This document shows positions 53,022 to 61,729 of a stretch of DNA of 64,000 nt, one piece after another (position 1 is the first letter of the stretch; every line of letters starts with the position of its first letter). The stretch covers positions 310,001 to 374,000 of the forward strand of contig CAVTPD010000001.1 in NCBI GenBank assembly GCA_963736575.1, in the 5' to 3' direction. A program made the position numbers and the translations under genes. The DNA is from CAVTPD01 sp963736575 (GTDB lineage Bacteria > Bacteroidota > Bacteroidia > Cytophagales > JAAEPT01). The notes below the pieces were generated by a model. That model was not told the origin of the DNA and searched no databases. It was given only the letters and a program-made list of their open reading frames with translations.

Positions 53022-53053
53022 CAAATGTACTATACTTCTACGTAGAAAGTCAA
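53022..53053 (-). promoter_or_regulatory. glnK-amt promoter with an embedded 12-bp palindrome
   Basis: On the minus strand: TTGAC (53049-53053), 19-nt spacer, TACATTTG (53022-53029), matching the Bacteroidota consensus. The spacer holds the perfect palindrome TTCTACGTAGAA (53036-53047), placed where a repressor or activator would control RNA polymerase. Transcript start predicted near 53016, leader about 27 nt. Confidence 0.65.
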
Positions 53054-53549
53054 GTAAAATTAAGTAAAAATACTTAAAAATATTTATTTGTGTTTTAAAT
53101 AGGTAAGTGTTTTTACCTTTAAAACTGTGTTTTGAAGTGATTAGGGCATTTTTTGTGTGTTAATAAAGGTAGGTAAGTGTCTTTGTAAGTGAATAAAAAA
53201 AATGAAAACAGGATTTACGTAGATTTGGGTTATGGGTAGTTGAGAATCTGTTGATTTACGGCTTAATTATCTTTTTTAGGTGTTTTTACTCCTTTTAAGC
53301 AGTTTTTATATACTTAGTTAAGTAGTTGAAGTTCTGAATGAAATAAATTATTAAAAATATATACGTAAGTGATTTCCCTTGTTTTTATACAATAGTTACG
53401 TGTATTAACGGTGTGTTTGTTTTTATTTTCTGCGTATAAATAACAGTTTTTTAGGTGGTTTGCGTAAGGGGATGAGTTTAGGTGATTATAATATCTATTT
53501 CGTTAATCGTTATTATTAACGTAACTTGCAGGTCCTTTCAAGGAGTGAA
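53054..53549. other. AT-rich control region between glnK and tmRNA
   Basis: About 500 bp with no coding frame. It carries several short repeats: GGTAAGTG or GTAAGTG near 53102, 53173, 53185 and 53365, and TACGTA/TTACGT-like words near 53216, 53360 and 53394. An inverted repeat CGTTAAT/ATTAACG at 53501-53521 lies 29 bp before the tmRNA. The tmRNA promoter must be here, perhaps the weak TAACTTGC just after that repeat. Confidence 0.5.
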
Positions 53550-53951
53550 GGGGCCGACCGGTTTTGACGGGTTGAGTGATTGCGCACGTAAGCATGCAGG
53601 CTCATGGAGTGAGAGCCTTAAAAGATAGTTCCACACAATAATTGCAGAAGAGAATTCTTATGCAATGGCTGCATAATTCTTAATTAATTAAGAGTTAAGC
53701 TTAGGGTTGAGCTTAGAGTTCCCCGGCCATCATCGCACTGGACCCTTGATTTACGGGGACAGATTTAGCGGTGTAGAAAATGTAAATCTAGCGTTAAGAG
53801 GGTTGTGATCTTAATGCGAAACTTATTGCAACTAAGGTGTAGTTGGGTTGTTGTCTACCACGCTACGCACAAAAATCTAAAGTACAACTAAGCATGTAGA
53901 AGGTTCGTTGGTTGCCTTCTCCGGACGAGGGTTCGAATCCCTCCGGCTCCA
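53550..53951 (+). ncRNA. ssrA: Transfer-messenger RNA
   Basis: 5' end GGGGCCGACCGGTTTTGACGGG and 3' end GGACGAGGGTTCGAATCCC-TCCGGCTCCA pair into the alanine-type acceptor and T arm. Resume codons 53644-53676 read GCA GAA GAG AAT TCT TAT GCA ATG GCT GCA TAA, giving the tag AEENSYAMAA. CCA is not encoded. With SmpB it rescues stalled ribosomes and tags the nascent chain for proteolysis. Confidence 0.97.
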
Positions 53952-54346
53952 CTTATTTAGTTAAATGCGCTTAACTTTATTTAACACGCCATGGTAAAAA
54001 CAGAAAATGTTTCACCATGGCGTTTTTTGTTTCACCAAGAATCTAACTGCTTTAGAAGATCAGTTGGTGTTGGTTTTAGACATTAGACTTTAAGGCTATT
54101 TTTTATCCTAACAAGTACCGTAATCCCTTTGGAAAGTGGGTCTAACAATCTGTTGGAAACTTTATGAAATGCCTGTGAATTCAATTATACTTGAGGGATC
54201 CCACATCAAGTGCGGATAACATCCTGTGGTTAGGTTAATAACTAAAATAGTTTTTAATCAACCTTAAATCTTTTTATAAAAATTAAATACACAGGGATAT
54301 CTGCTGAGTTCAACTTTATCAACTATTTGACAAGATTTGTATTAAC
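53952..54346. other. Spacer between tmRNA and tRNA-Arg genes
   Basis: Holds the tmRNA terminator in its first 80 bp; the remaining 320 bp show no coding frame and no repeat that I can recognise. Confidence 0.5.
53986..54027 (+). terminator. Terminator after tmRNA
   Basis: ACGCCATGGT/ACCATGGCGT 10-bp stem with an 18-nt loop and a following T-run. Confidence 0.82.
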
Positions 54347-54349
54347 AAA

Positions 54350-54379
54350 AAAGCGCATCTCAATTAAGAGACACGCTTT
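54350..54379 (-). terminator. Terminator after tRNA-Arg(TCG)
   Basis: AAAGCG..TCTC / GAGA..CGCTTT interrupted stem, with an A-run at 54347-54352 that becomes a T-run on the minus strand. Confidence 0.65.
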
Positions 54380-54384
54380 GAATG

Positions 54385-54458
54385 TGACCCCGGTAGGATT
54401 CAAACCTACAACCGTTGGAGCCGAAATCCAATACTCTATTCAGTTGAGCTACAGGGCC
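54385..54458 (-). tRNA. tRNA-Arg (anticodon TCG)
   Basis: 74 nt on the minus strand: acceptor GGCCCTG/CGGGGTC, D-arm TAGCTCAACTGAATAGAG, anticodon loop TTTCGGC (TCG), T-arm TAGGTTTGAATCCTA. CCA is not encoded. Confidence 0.93.
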
Positions 54459-54491
54459 ATTATCTATTTTCGTGAATAGACTATGTCAAAA

Positions 54492-54523
54492 AAAAGCTTC
54501 CAGAAATACATCGGGAAGCTTTT
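54492..54523 (-). terminator. Terminator between the two tRNA-Arg genes
   Basis: AAAAGCTTCC/GGAAGCTTTT 10-bp stem directly after the 3' end of tRNA-Arg(ACG), with a T-run on the minus strand; implies separate transcription of the second tRNA or partial read-through. Confidence 0.75.
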
Positions 54524-54524
54524 G

Positions 54525-54598
54525 TGACCTCGTCAGGATTCAAACCTGAAACCTCTTGAGCCGTAATCAAGTGCTCTATTCAGTTGAGCTACGAGGCC
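54525..54598 (-). tRNA. tRNA-Arg (anticodon ACG)
   Basis: 74 nt on the minus strand: acceptor GGCCTCG/CGAGGTC, anticodon loop TTACGGC (ACG, normally edited to ICG), T-arm CAGGTTTGAATCCTG. CCA is not encoded. Its body closely resembles the TCG tRNA, so the pair arose by duplication. Confidence 0.93.
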
Positions 54599-54629
54599 TT
54601 TTTTAGGAGTGCAAATTTAGTTTAAATCT

Positions 54630-55223
54630 TTAATTTAAAAAACCTTTATGCCAATTTAATATTGTTTCAAGAATAGGGGAATTACTATTGTTGTTGAGTG
54701 TAAGTATCTTATCCGATTTTGGAACACTAAAATCTTGTTGTTCAAGTATCTTGTTTATTTCTGAAAGGCTTCTTTCAGGGTCTCTTTTTTGTATTCGTTT
54801 AAAACGTTCGGTATTGGTAACTGTGCAGTAAATAACCTTATAGAAGTCCTCAATAGACTGTTTTAATAATAATGCAGATTCTTTTACAACATAGGGGAAA
54901 GTCTGTTGATTAAGCCATTCTTTGTAATGAAGAGCCACAGCAGGGTGAACAATATTGTTGAGCTGTTCTAATAAACTTTGCTGATTAAGAACCTTCGTTT
55001 TTACAAAACCCACATTATAACTCCCATTATTTTGGTAAGCCTCTTCTCCTAAAAGTTCTTTTATAGATTTTATTACCGCCTTGTTCTCACATATAATTTT
55101 CTTAGCTTCTACATCCGAATTATATACGGGTGCGCCAAGTTCTGAAAAAATATTGCAGACTAAGGTTTTCCCCGTTCCAATACCACCGGTAACACCTATG
55201 TTTTTAGGGCGCTTTTGGAGCAT
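54630..55223 (-). CDS. coaE: Dephospho-CoA kinase
   Basis: Last step of CoA synthesis: ATP-dependent phosphorylation of dephospho-CoA. 197 residues; P-loop GVTGGIGTGKT near the N terminus, NSDVEAKKI and IVHPAVALHYKEWL are family motifs; QKRDPERSLSE is the lid Arg region. Overlaps the end of the YbbR-like gene by 20 bp; final gene of the nusB-to-coaE cluster. Confidence 0.94.
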   Translation of the reverse strand: MLQKRPKNIGVTGGIGTGKTLVCNIFSELGAPVYNSDVEAKKIICENKAVIKSIKELLGEEAYQNNGSYNVGFVKTKVLNQQSLLEQLNNIVHPAVALHYKEWLNQQTFPYVVKESALLLKQSIEDFYKVIYCTVTNTERFKRIQKRDPERSLSEINKILEQQDFSVPKSDKILTLNNNSNSPILETILNWHKGFLN

Positions 55224-56109
55224 TTTTTAAGATGATTTGAGAAGGAGACACTTCGGTTTTAAGAATGCTTTCGGGTAGTTTTTTAAAAGAAGGAATAAGG
55301 ATTTCTTCTTCTTTTTTAACAAAGAAGCTATTTTCTAATATCTTATTAACGCTGTCTTCGGTAAGACTACTTTCAAATGTACTGTTAATGGTAAACTGAT
55401 AACTGGAGGTGTCTTTACCAATAATAACTTGGCTTACAATGGCAAAGTTGCTGTATAGAATTTTAATAATTTCGCCAGTTACTTGAACTTCATTAGTAGA
55501 ACTCTTAATAGAGTCGGGTAGAAGCTCTATTGTATTAATAGTTTGCGGAAGGCTATCGTCAGGGTTAATTAATGTACTATTTAATTCAATACTTTTAATG
55601 GTGTCTATAACAGAACGAGCACCTGTGATTTCAATAGTTTTAGGAGAAAAAATTATGTTTTTACCCAGTTTATGGTTTTTGTCAATAATAGTATTAGAAA
55701 CCGTAAAAGGTACTTTTTTAGTTTTTAACGGTTCTACATTAAACTTTATAGTGTCCTGAGCAATGTAATTAATACGCACATCTCTTATTTTATTCTTTAA
55801 AACAGGGTAGACAGAAGGCGCTAAAGCGTATTTTTTTGACGGAAGCTCGTTCAGCTTTAAATAAATAGTGTTTGGATAAAACCCAAAAGCCTGGCCTAAT
55901 AAAAACCAACCTTTTCCAGATACATTAATAGGTACTTTTTTACCCCCTTCATTGGTTTGTATCCATTCAGTATTGTCATAATCAACTACTATATCATACT
56001 TTACGGTATAATCGTAGAGGTTGTTCATGGCTCTGAAAAACCAAAAGGTAGCAGCGAACAGAAAACTGATCACTACTACCTTTATGTCTAGCTTTTTAAA
56101 TAGGCTCAT
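55204..56109 (-). CDS. YbbR-like domain protein
   Basis: 301 residues: one N-terminal membrane helix (about 10-26, VVVISFLFAATFWFFRAM) then repeated beta-strand modules (FEVxVYPxxL-type; PLKTKKVPFTVSNTI, IFSPKTIEITGARSVIDTI) typical of YbbR/CdaR. In Firmicutes CdaR regulates the c-di-AMP cyclase CdaA; no cyclase is adjacent here, so its partner is unknown. Conserved position between yajC and coaE in Bacteroidota. Confidence 0.85.
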   Translation of the reverse strand: MSLFKKLDIKVVVISFLFAATFWFFRAMNNLYDYTVKYDIVVDYDNTEWIQTNEGGKKVPINVSGKGWFLLGQAFGFYPNTIYLKLNELPSKKYALAPSVYPVLKNKIRDVRINYIAQDTIKFNVEPLKTKKVPFTVSNTIIDKNHKLGKNIIFSPKTIEITGARSVIDTIKSIELNSTLINPDDSLPQTINTIELLPDSIKSSTNEVQVTGEIIKILYSNFAIVSQVIIGKDTSSYQFTINSTFESSLTEDSVNKILENSFFVKKEEEILIPSFKKLPESILKTEVSPSQIILKNAPKAP

Positions 56110-56121
56110 AATGAGCGTAAA

Positions 56122-56427
56122 TTAAGCTTCTTTTTTATCTTCTGTGCTAGTAGGACTAGAAATTGAAGAAATTTCCATAGTTAACTTCGTTCCTCTGTCT
56201 ACATCAAGAGTAACAATAGTACCGGTAACATCAACAATTTTCCCGTGTACTCCGCCTGCAGTAACTACCTGATCGCCTTTTTTAAGAGCTTCACGGAATC
56301 TTTTTAAGTCCTTTTGCTTCTTTTGCTGTGGACGAATCATAAAGAAATAGAATACTACAAATATACCTACTAGGAATATTATGTTCATGTACCCGTCTAA
56401 CCCACCTGCACCTTGTAATAATAACAT
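56122..56427 (-). CDS. yajC: Preprotein translocase subunit YajC
   Basis: 101 residues: one membrane helix (about 14-30, NIIFLVGIFVVFYFF) followed by MIRPQQKKQKDLKRF, and GDQVVTAGGVHGKIVDV, the invariant YajC pattern. Accessory part of the SecDF-YajC complex. It is 12 bp from the YbbR-like gene. Confidence 0.95.
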   Translation of the reverse strand: MLLLQGAGGLDGYMNIIFLVGIFVVFYFFMIRPQQKKQKDLKRFREALKKGDQVVTAGGVHGKIVDVTGTIVTLDVDRGTKLTMEISSISSPTSTEDKKEA

Positions 56428-56457
56428 GTTTCTTGTTTTATGAATTGATTATTGTTC

Positions 56458-57126
56458 TTAAGGAAGTTTTACGTTTCCTTTTAAGTATACCACTTCAGGT
56501 TGGTCACCAATGTTAGTTGATATACGTATCGATTTTGTTTGTCTTCCACTTTTACCTGCAGAATTGAAAACAACATCAATTTCGCCTGTATCCCCAGCAG
56601 GAATTGGTTCTTTAGGCCATTCTGGAACGGTACATCCACAAGATGCTCTTGCGTTTGAAATAATTAGTGGTGCATTACCAGTATTTGTAAATTTGAAAAC
56701 ATACTCTACTTTATCCCCTTGCATAATTTCACCGAAATCATATTCTTTAACTTCGAAGTCCATAGCGGGTTTAGCAGCAGTTTCTTCCATTGAAGAGGTC
56801 TCTTTTGCTACTTTTTCTTTAGCGGGGGTAGGAGCTGGTTTAGGAGCAGGAGTTGCTTTTTTTGCTACTTCCATTTCTCTTTCTTCAGGTACTTCTTCCA
56901 TCTGAGTAGCTATAACTTCTGAAGAATCTTCTTTTTCGCCAATAAAATCTTCTGTTGAGCTTGCTGCTTTTGCTGCTTCATCTGTAGCTACAACCTTATC
57001 CGTCATAACTTCAGTTTCCTCTGCGCTTGTTTCAGCTTTTTCAGCGTTTTCATTACAAGAGGATAATAAAAGTATACCTCCGAATATCGCTGGAACGATT
57101 AGTCTAAATAAATTAGGTCTTTTCAT
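56458..57126 (-). CDS. DUF1573 lipoprotein
   Basis: 222 residues. Lipobox LLSSC, then a long Ala/Glu/Pro/Lys-rich flexible linker (about 25-120), then a DUF1573 beta-sandwich (FEVKEYDFGEIMQGDKVEYVFKFTNTGNAPLIISNARASCGCTVPEWP). The ASCGCTVP motif is the hallmark. Function unknown; such genes commonly sit between nusB and yajC in Bacteroidota. The Ig-like fold suggests an envelope-anchored adaptor (inference). Confidence 0.88.
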   Translation of the reverse strand: MKRPNLFRLIVPAIFGGILLLSSCNENAEKAETSAEETEVMTDKVVATDEAAKAASSTEDFIGEKEDSSEVIATQMEEVPEEREMEVAKKATPAPKPAPTPAKEKVAKETSSMEETAAKPAMDFEVKEYDFGEIMQGDKVEYVFKFTNTGNAPLIISNARASCGCTVPEWPKEPIPAGDTGEIDVVFNSAGKSGRQTKSIRISTNIGDQPEVVYLKGNVKLP

Positions 57127-57210
57127 TGAGTTTGATTTTTAATTACTAGTTAAACAGTAAGTATTGTAAAGTTAGAAAATATGTTCTTTTTACGTAACGG
57201 CTGGGCAAAT

Positions 57211-58326
57211 CTATTTATTATCGATTAAGCCACGCCCACTTTTTTTAATGGTGCCGTTGTCTATTAATTCTTTAGAAAGCTTGTCTAAAAGCCCATTAAT
57301 AAAGATTTTACTCTTTGGTGAACTGTATGATTTAGATAAATCAATAAATTCGTTAATAGTAACTTTTATAGGAATACTAGTGAATTTCATCATTTCAATT
57401 ATTGCCATCTCAATAATTATACGGTCAAGTACGGCAACTCTTTCTGCATCCCAGTTAATTAGCTTGTTGTTTACAAGATCTCTTATGTCTTCGTCAACTT
57501 CGGCTGTAAGCTTATATAAAGTAACAAAGAAGTTTTTATCATCATCCCAATTCTCAGAAAGAGAGAAAAGTTCCAAATTTCTTTCTTCGGTATATTTAAT
57601 GGTCTTTTTAAGAAGACTTTTAACAATTTTCTGGTTTTCATTCCAGTGTAAGTCTATATCTTCAAAATGAGAAGCCAATGTAGCATCGTCAAATAACACA
57701 TTACCTAAAATCCATTTCACAAATTCTTGATCTTCTTCAAAAGTGTGCGTTTCTTTTAAGTTATAGGTTTTGTACTCTTCAGTTTCTTTAATGTTTTTAT
57801 TAAAGACTTTTTTAGCAGTAGAATCTTCCCTATCCCAAGACAATTTGTAGCGGGTTACTTCATTCTGAAAACCTAAGTCCTCATAAATGGTTTTAAGAAA
57901 GAGGTTGTTGTCTAATGCCGTTTTATGAGTTTTTAACCTCATCTGAGAAAGTTCAGTAAGGAATTGCAGCATAGAGTAATAGTAGCTAAGGATGTTCTCC
58001 GTATCGCTTACCATTTGTTTTTGCACCTTATCTAAATCTTCTTTGTTTTTGTTTTTATAGAAAACTTCGCCTTTGGCTATGGCTAGTTTTACTTCATGAC
58101 AAGAAGGGGCTATTTCTTGTTTTTTTAACTTTTTCTCGAACAACTGACCAGCTTCCTTTTTCAGCTTTTTTAAATTAGCATAATCGGGTGCTTCTTCAGC
58201 GTTAAGATCAGGAGCAAATTCTTCTGCAATATGATCAAGGGCAAGGTTAAAGTTGCAGTCGGTTTTTTCTCTGTAAGCAAATACCGATTGAACCGCTTTT
58301 ATTCTAAGATTTCTCCTGTTCAACAT
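57211..58326 (-). CDS. nusB: NusB transcription antitermination factor, long Bacteroidota form
   Basis: 371 residues, far longer than the 140-residue E. coli protein. The N terminus MLNRRNLRIKAVQSVFAY is the usual RNA-binding start; a long helical insertion of about 220 residues follows; the C-terminal part (VAVLDRIIIEMAIIEMM ... IPIKVTINEFIDLSKSYSSPKSKIFINGLLDKL) is the canonical NusB core. Long forms like this are usual in Bacteroidota. It acts with NusA, NusG and S10 on rRNA transcription. Heads the cluster to coaE. Confidence 0.93.
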   Translation of the reverse strand: MLNRRNLRIKAVQSVFAYREKTDCNFNLALDHIAEEFAPDLNAEEAPDYANLKKLKKEAGQLFEKKLKKQEIAPSCHEVKLAIAKGEVFYKNKNKEDLDKVQKQMVSDTENILSYYYSMLQFLTELSQMRLKTHKTALDNNLFLKTIYEDLGFQNEVTRYKLSWDREDSTAKKVFNKNIKETEEYKTYNLKETHTFEEDQEFVKWILGNVLFDDATLASHFEDIDLHWNENQKIVKSLLKKTIKYTEERNLELFSLSENWDDDKNFFVTLYKLTAEVDEDIRDLVNNKLINWDAERVAVLDRIIIEMAIIEMMKFTSIPIKVTINEFIDLSKSYSSPKSKIFINGLLDKLSKELIDNGTIKKSGRGLIDNK

Positions 58327-58392
58327 AATTCTAAGAACTTTTTTCAGTTGGCATTGTTGGCCACTTCTATATAAAGTTGGTTAAAGATAATG

Positions 58393-58400
58393 TATCTTTG
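58393..58400 (+). promoter_or_regulatory. -7 box for the first ABC exporter gene
   Basis: TATCTTTG, an exact TAnnTTTG match, predicting a leader of about 62 nt before the GTG start at 58470. No clear -33 element. Confidence 0.4.
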
Positions 58401-58469
58401 AATGTTTAAAATGTGCTGCAAAAATACGCTTTTTTGTTTATCTGTTTGTTAAGAATATAAAAATTAGAT

Positions 58470-60236
58470 GTGAAGGCTCTACGCTCCGTAAACAAATATT
58501 TCTACCAATATAAAAAATTGCTTCTACTTGGAGTACTTTTTATCTGTCTTTCCACCGGATTAAAGGTTTATAACCCTATTCTGGTTCAGGAGACTATAGA
58601 TTTTATAGTGAATTTCACCAAAGAAAAAAAAGTTGCTGATTTAACCGAGCATGAAAAATCTTTATTCTATAAAAAGATTTTTGAATTGAGTGCTTATATT
58701 TTTGCTTTGGCATTATCTAGTGGTTTTTTCTTGTACTTAACCCGGCAAACAATTATTGTGATGTCAAGAAGGGTAGAGTATAATATGAAAAACGAAATCT
58801 ACGAACATTACCAAAAATTGCCTTTAAGCTTTTACCGTTCTCATAATACAGGGGATTTAATGAACCGTATTTCGGACGATGTTAGTAAAGTAAGAATGTA
58901 CGTTGGTCCCGCTATTATGTATGGTTTAAACCTAGTGATTGTGTTTGCTATGGTTATTCCTATTATGCTTTCTGTTAATGTAGAGCTTACCTTTTATTGT
59001 TTGTTGCCACTGCCTTTTCTTTCTATTGGGATTTATTTTATAAGTGATAGAATGAATAAACAGAGTGATAGAATTCAATCCAGTTTATCGGATTTATCTA
59101 CCTTAGTTCAAGAAGCATTTAGCGGTATACGTGTTATTAAGACATTTATTCGGGAGAAAGACTCTTACGCTAAGTTTGAAAAGGAGAGTAACGAATACCG
59201 GCAGAAATCGCTGGATTTGGCTCTTACGAATTCTTTTTTCTTTCCTATAATCTTTGGTTTAATAGGCTTAAGCACCATTGCAACTATTTATTTTGGCGGA
59301 ATTAGGGTGCTAGATGGTGAAATTACTTACGGTAACATTGCTCAGTTTTTCTTGTACTTAAATATGATTACGTGGCCAGTAACTTCTTTAGGCTGGGTAA
59401 CTAGTATTGTGCAAAGAGCTTCTGCTTCTCAACAACGTATTAATCAGTTTTTAGATACTGAAGATGATTTGCAATCTGGTGATGAAGTAGTAGACTTAAA
59501 AGGAAAAGTAGAATTTAAAAATGTAGACTTGATTTACCCAGATTCTGGGATTCAGGCGTTAAAAGACGTAAGTTTTTCAATTAATCCTGGGGAGAGTTTG
59601 GCTATTGTTGGTGGTACCGGTTCAGGAAAAAGTTCTATTGCCAACTTAATTTCTAGAATGTACGACCCAACAAATGGAGTTATTAGTTTTGATGATATTC
59701 CGGTACAGCGATTAAATATTCATGAAGTAAGAGAGCAAATTGGTTATGTTCCGCAAGATGCTTTTTTGTTTTCGGATAGTATTAGGAACAATATTGCTTT
59801 TGCCAATGACGAAATGTTAGAAAAAGCCATATACAATGCCGCTGAAAATGCAGGTGTTCATTCTAATATTGAAGGTTTTCCAAAAGGATACGAAACAGTC
59901 TTGGGGGAACGAGGTATAACGCTTTCGGGTGGGCAAAAACAACGGATTACCTTGGCCAGAGCCATGATTAAAGATCCTAAGATTTTGGTTTTGGACGATA
60001 GTCTTTCTGCAGTAGACACCAAAACAGAAGACCATATTTTAAATAGCCTGAAAAGAATAATGAAGGGTAAAACATCCATCATTATTTCTCATAGAGTTTC
60101 TTCGGTAAAATTAGCCGATAGAATTATTGTGTTGAACGCTGGTGAAATTGTTCAACACGGCACACATGCTGTACTAATGGCTGAAGATGGTCCGTACAAA
60201 GATTTATACGAATCTCAATTAGAAGAAATAGAATAA
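58470..60236 (+). CDS. ABC exporter half-transporter, MdlA-like with degenerate ATP site
   Basis: 588 residues: six membrane helices (about 15-300) and one ATPase domain. Walker A GGTGSGKSS, signature LSGGQKQR, Walker B LVLDD. The residue after the Walker B Asp, normally the catalytic Glu, is Asp510 (codon 59997-59999) in LDDSLSAVD. That is the pattern of the degenerate half of heterodimeric exporters such as MdlA or TM287. Starts with GTG. The 585-residue gene at 62074 on the opposite strand has the canonical Glu and is its likely partner. The cargo is unknown; drug or lipid export is usual. Confidence 0.9.
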   Translation: MKALRSVNKYFYQYKKLLLLGVLFICLSTGLKVYNPILVQETIDFIVNFTKEKKVADLTEHEKSLFYKKIFELSAYIFALALSSGFFLYLTRQTIIVMSRRVEYNMKNEIYEHYQKLPLSFYRSHNTGDLMNRISDDVSKVRMYVGPAIMYGLNLVIVFAMVIPIMLSVNVELTFYCLLPLPFLSIGIYFISDRMNKQSDRIQSSLSDLSTLVQEAFSGIRVIKTFIREKDSYAKFEKESNEYRQKSLDLALTNSFFFPIIFGLIGLSTIATIYFGGIRVLDGEITYGNIAQFFLYLNMITWPVTSLGWVTSIVQRASASQQRINQFLDTEDDLQSGDEVVDLKGKVEFKNVDLIYPDSGIQALKDVSFSINPGESLAIVGGTGSGKSSIANLISRMYDPTNGVISFDDIPVQRLNIHEVREQIGYVPQDAFLFSDSIRNNIAFANDEMLEKAIYNAAENAGVHSNIEGFPKGYETVLGERGITLSGGQKQRITLARAMIKDPKILVLDDSLSAVDTKTEDHILNSLKRIMKGKTSIIISHRVSSVKLADRIIVLNAGEIVQHGTHAVLMAEDGPYKDLYESQLEEIE

Positions 60237-60736
60237 GGCACTTCTAACGCCATGTTTCTTTCTCCGTAATAATATTCTATTCTAATATTGGGGTCTAAAG
60301 TATAGTTTTTGGCTTTTGCGTATTCGTCAATACTTAATGATAAACGTGTTAATAAAGGATGCGCTTCTTTTTGTGCCATTATGGTTTTTGGATATTCAAA
60401 AGTTCTTTTTTCTAAATTCTGAAAACTTACATTTTCTAAATTACCAGATAAACCAATAAAAGCCTTTACCGAATAATTATTTTCTTTGATGGGGTTTTCT
60501 AAATAAACAGCTGTTAAAACCAAATTAGAATGATTTTTTCCCAGTTTGTCCATTTCTTTAAAAGCATTCCCGAAAGCAGAAGAGTTAGCTTTCCCTTCAA
60601 ATAATTTACCAACTACTGTAATTTTACTGTCCGTTTTTTCTGAATATTCTACACTTTTGAATCCGCCAAAATTGGCAAACATTACTAAGAAGATAATTAC
60701 AAAAGAAACAAAGGCTAATAAGAAGTATTTTTTCAT
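60215..60736 (-). CDS. Membrane-anchored hypothetical protein, possibly GyrI-like
   Basis: 173 residues: one N-terminal hydrophobic segment (about 4-22) acting as anchor or signal, then a compact alpha/beta domain with FIGLSGNLENVSFQNLEKRTF and a closing YYGERNMALEVPYSI, a layout somewhat like GyrI-like small-molecule-binding domains. Not a confident family match. Its last 22 bp overlap the 3' end of the converging ABC exporter gene. A TATATTTG box at 60756-60763 (minus) lies 20 bp upstream. Confidence 0.6.
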   Translation of the reverse strand: MKKYFLLAFVSFVIIFLVMFANFGGFKSVEYSEKTDSKITVVGKLFEGKANSSAFGNAFKEMDKLGKNHSNLVLTAVYLENPIKENNYSVKAFIGLSGNLENVSFQNLEKRTFEYPKTIMAQKEAHPLLTRLSLSIDEYAKAKNYTLDPNIRIEYYYGERNMALEVPYSISSN

Positions 60737-60755
60737 GTGTTTGTTTTTGGAAGCG

Positions 60756-60763
60756 CAAATATA
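60756..60763 (-). promoter_or_regulatory. -7 box for the membrane-anchored hypothetical gene
   Basis: TATATTTG on the minus strand, matching the Bacteroidota -7 consensus, about 20 nt before the ATG at 60736. The -33 region is weak. Confidence 0.4.
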
Positions 60764-60867
60764 CAGTTAAGGCATTAAAGATGGCACAGAAAGATTATTT
60801 CTAAATAATAGGAGGTTTTTTTAGATTCGCTAATTAACTTCGTTTTTAAGTATAAAAAAATAGATTT

Positions 60868-61449
60868 ATGAGAAACGTAGTTTTTGCATCACTTTTGATA
60901 TTAGTAAGTATTAGTGGTTTTTCACAGGATTCGCTTCACGGACCTAAGATTTTTATTAGACCCTTTTTTGAAACCGGTATCGATTTTATACAGAGTGACT
61001 ATTTAAAAGACACCTACAATACTAAGACAAAAACTTTTTGGGCCATTGGTTTGCAATTTGGCCATGCGGATGAGGGCAAGGTTGTTCCTTATGTACAGTA
61101 CACACGATCTTCGTATTCTAAAGAAGTGATTTCTTTACCCAATACAAGCGCTACAGAGTACCAGTTTTTAACAGAAGGGTTTAACGCAGGTTTTATTATA
61201 CCGGTAGTGATGTTTAAGAATGGTTTCTTAAAAACGAAAATTGCCTACAGTTACGCAAGAATAAAAGAACCTTTTAGTGATACAGATGATAATTCTAATG
61301 GGATTCAATTTGGTTTTGGGTACGAGAAAAAAGTGTTTAAATACTCTAGAATTTTTGTAGATCTAACGTATAATTATCAAAAGACCATTAAATCTGCTGC
61401 TATCAGAGATTTAGATATGACTAAGCTTTCTGTTGGTTTTGTGTTGTAA
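60868..61449 (+). CDS. Small outer-membrane beta-barrel protein
   Basis: 193 residues: signal peptide (VVFASLLILVSISGFSQ) followed by alternating amphipathic strands (KTFWAIGLQFGHADEGK, VVPYVQYTRSSYSKE, TKIAYSYARIKEPFS, GIQFGFGYEKKVF, RIFVDLTYNYQKT) and a hydrophobic last strand (LSVGFVL). Resembles OmpA/OmpW-size 8-stranded barrels. No family name is justified. Lone gene. Confidence 0.65.
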   Translation: MRNVVFASLLILVSISGFSQDSLHGPKIFIRPFFETGIDFIQSDYLKDTYNTKTKTFWAIGLQFGHADEGKVVPYVQYTRSSYSKEVISLPNTSATEYQFLTEGFNAGFIIPVVMFKNGFLKTKIAYSYARIKEPFSDTDDNSNGIQFGFGYEKKVFKYSRIFVDLTYNYQKTIKSAAIRDLDMTKLSVGFVL

Positions 61450-61486
61450 GGTTCTTTTTTTAAGAGAATTTACCCGAAATTTAATT

Positions 61487-61729
61487 ATGGAATCTTTACC
61501 TATAGAACAACTAAAGAATAATATTATCGACAAAATCAATTTGCTTAAAGATCAAGCCGTTGTTGAAGCTCTTGGGCAAATCGTTGATAAATTGAATAGT
61601 TCTAAAACGTATGATTTAAGTGCTTCAGAAAAAGAATTAATTGAGTTAGGCTTAAGAGATTTTAAGGAAGGTAGAGTTGTTTATGATTCTAAATTGAGGG
61701 AAGACGAAGATAAATGGCTAAACGAATAA
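61487..61729 (+). CDS. Antitoxin of a ParE/RelE-type toxin-antitoxin pair
   Basis: 80 residues from the ATG at 61487; the frame is open further upstream but would overlap the barrel gene. The protein is helical and acidic (LLKDQAVVEALGQIVDKLN, ELIELGLRDFKEGRVVYDSKLREDEDKWLNE); the C-terminal half resembles the toxin-binding tail of Bacteroidota ParD-like antitoxins. It overlaps the toxin gene by 16 bp (ATG at 61714), the classical coupled arrangement. Confidence 0.78.
   Translation: MESLPIEQLKNNIIDKINLLKDQAVVEALGQIVDKLNSSKTYDLSASEKELIELGLRDFKEGRVVYDSKLREDEDKWLNE

Noticed and set aside
54352..54598. Paired tRNA-Arg genes and nearby tmRNA considered as an integration hotspot carrying an island
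   Set aside because: The neighbouring genes are all housekeeping (glnK, coaE), with no integrase or direct repeats.
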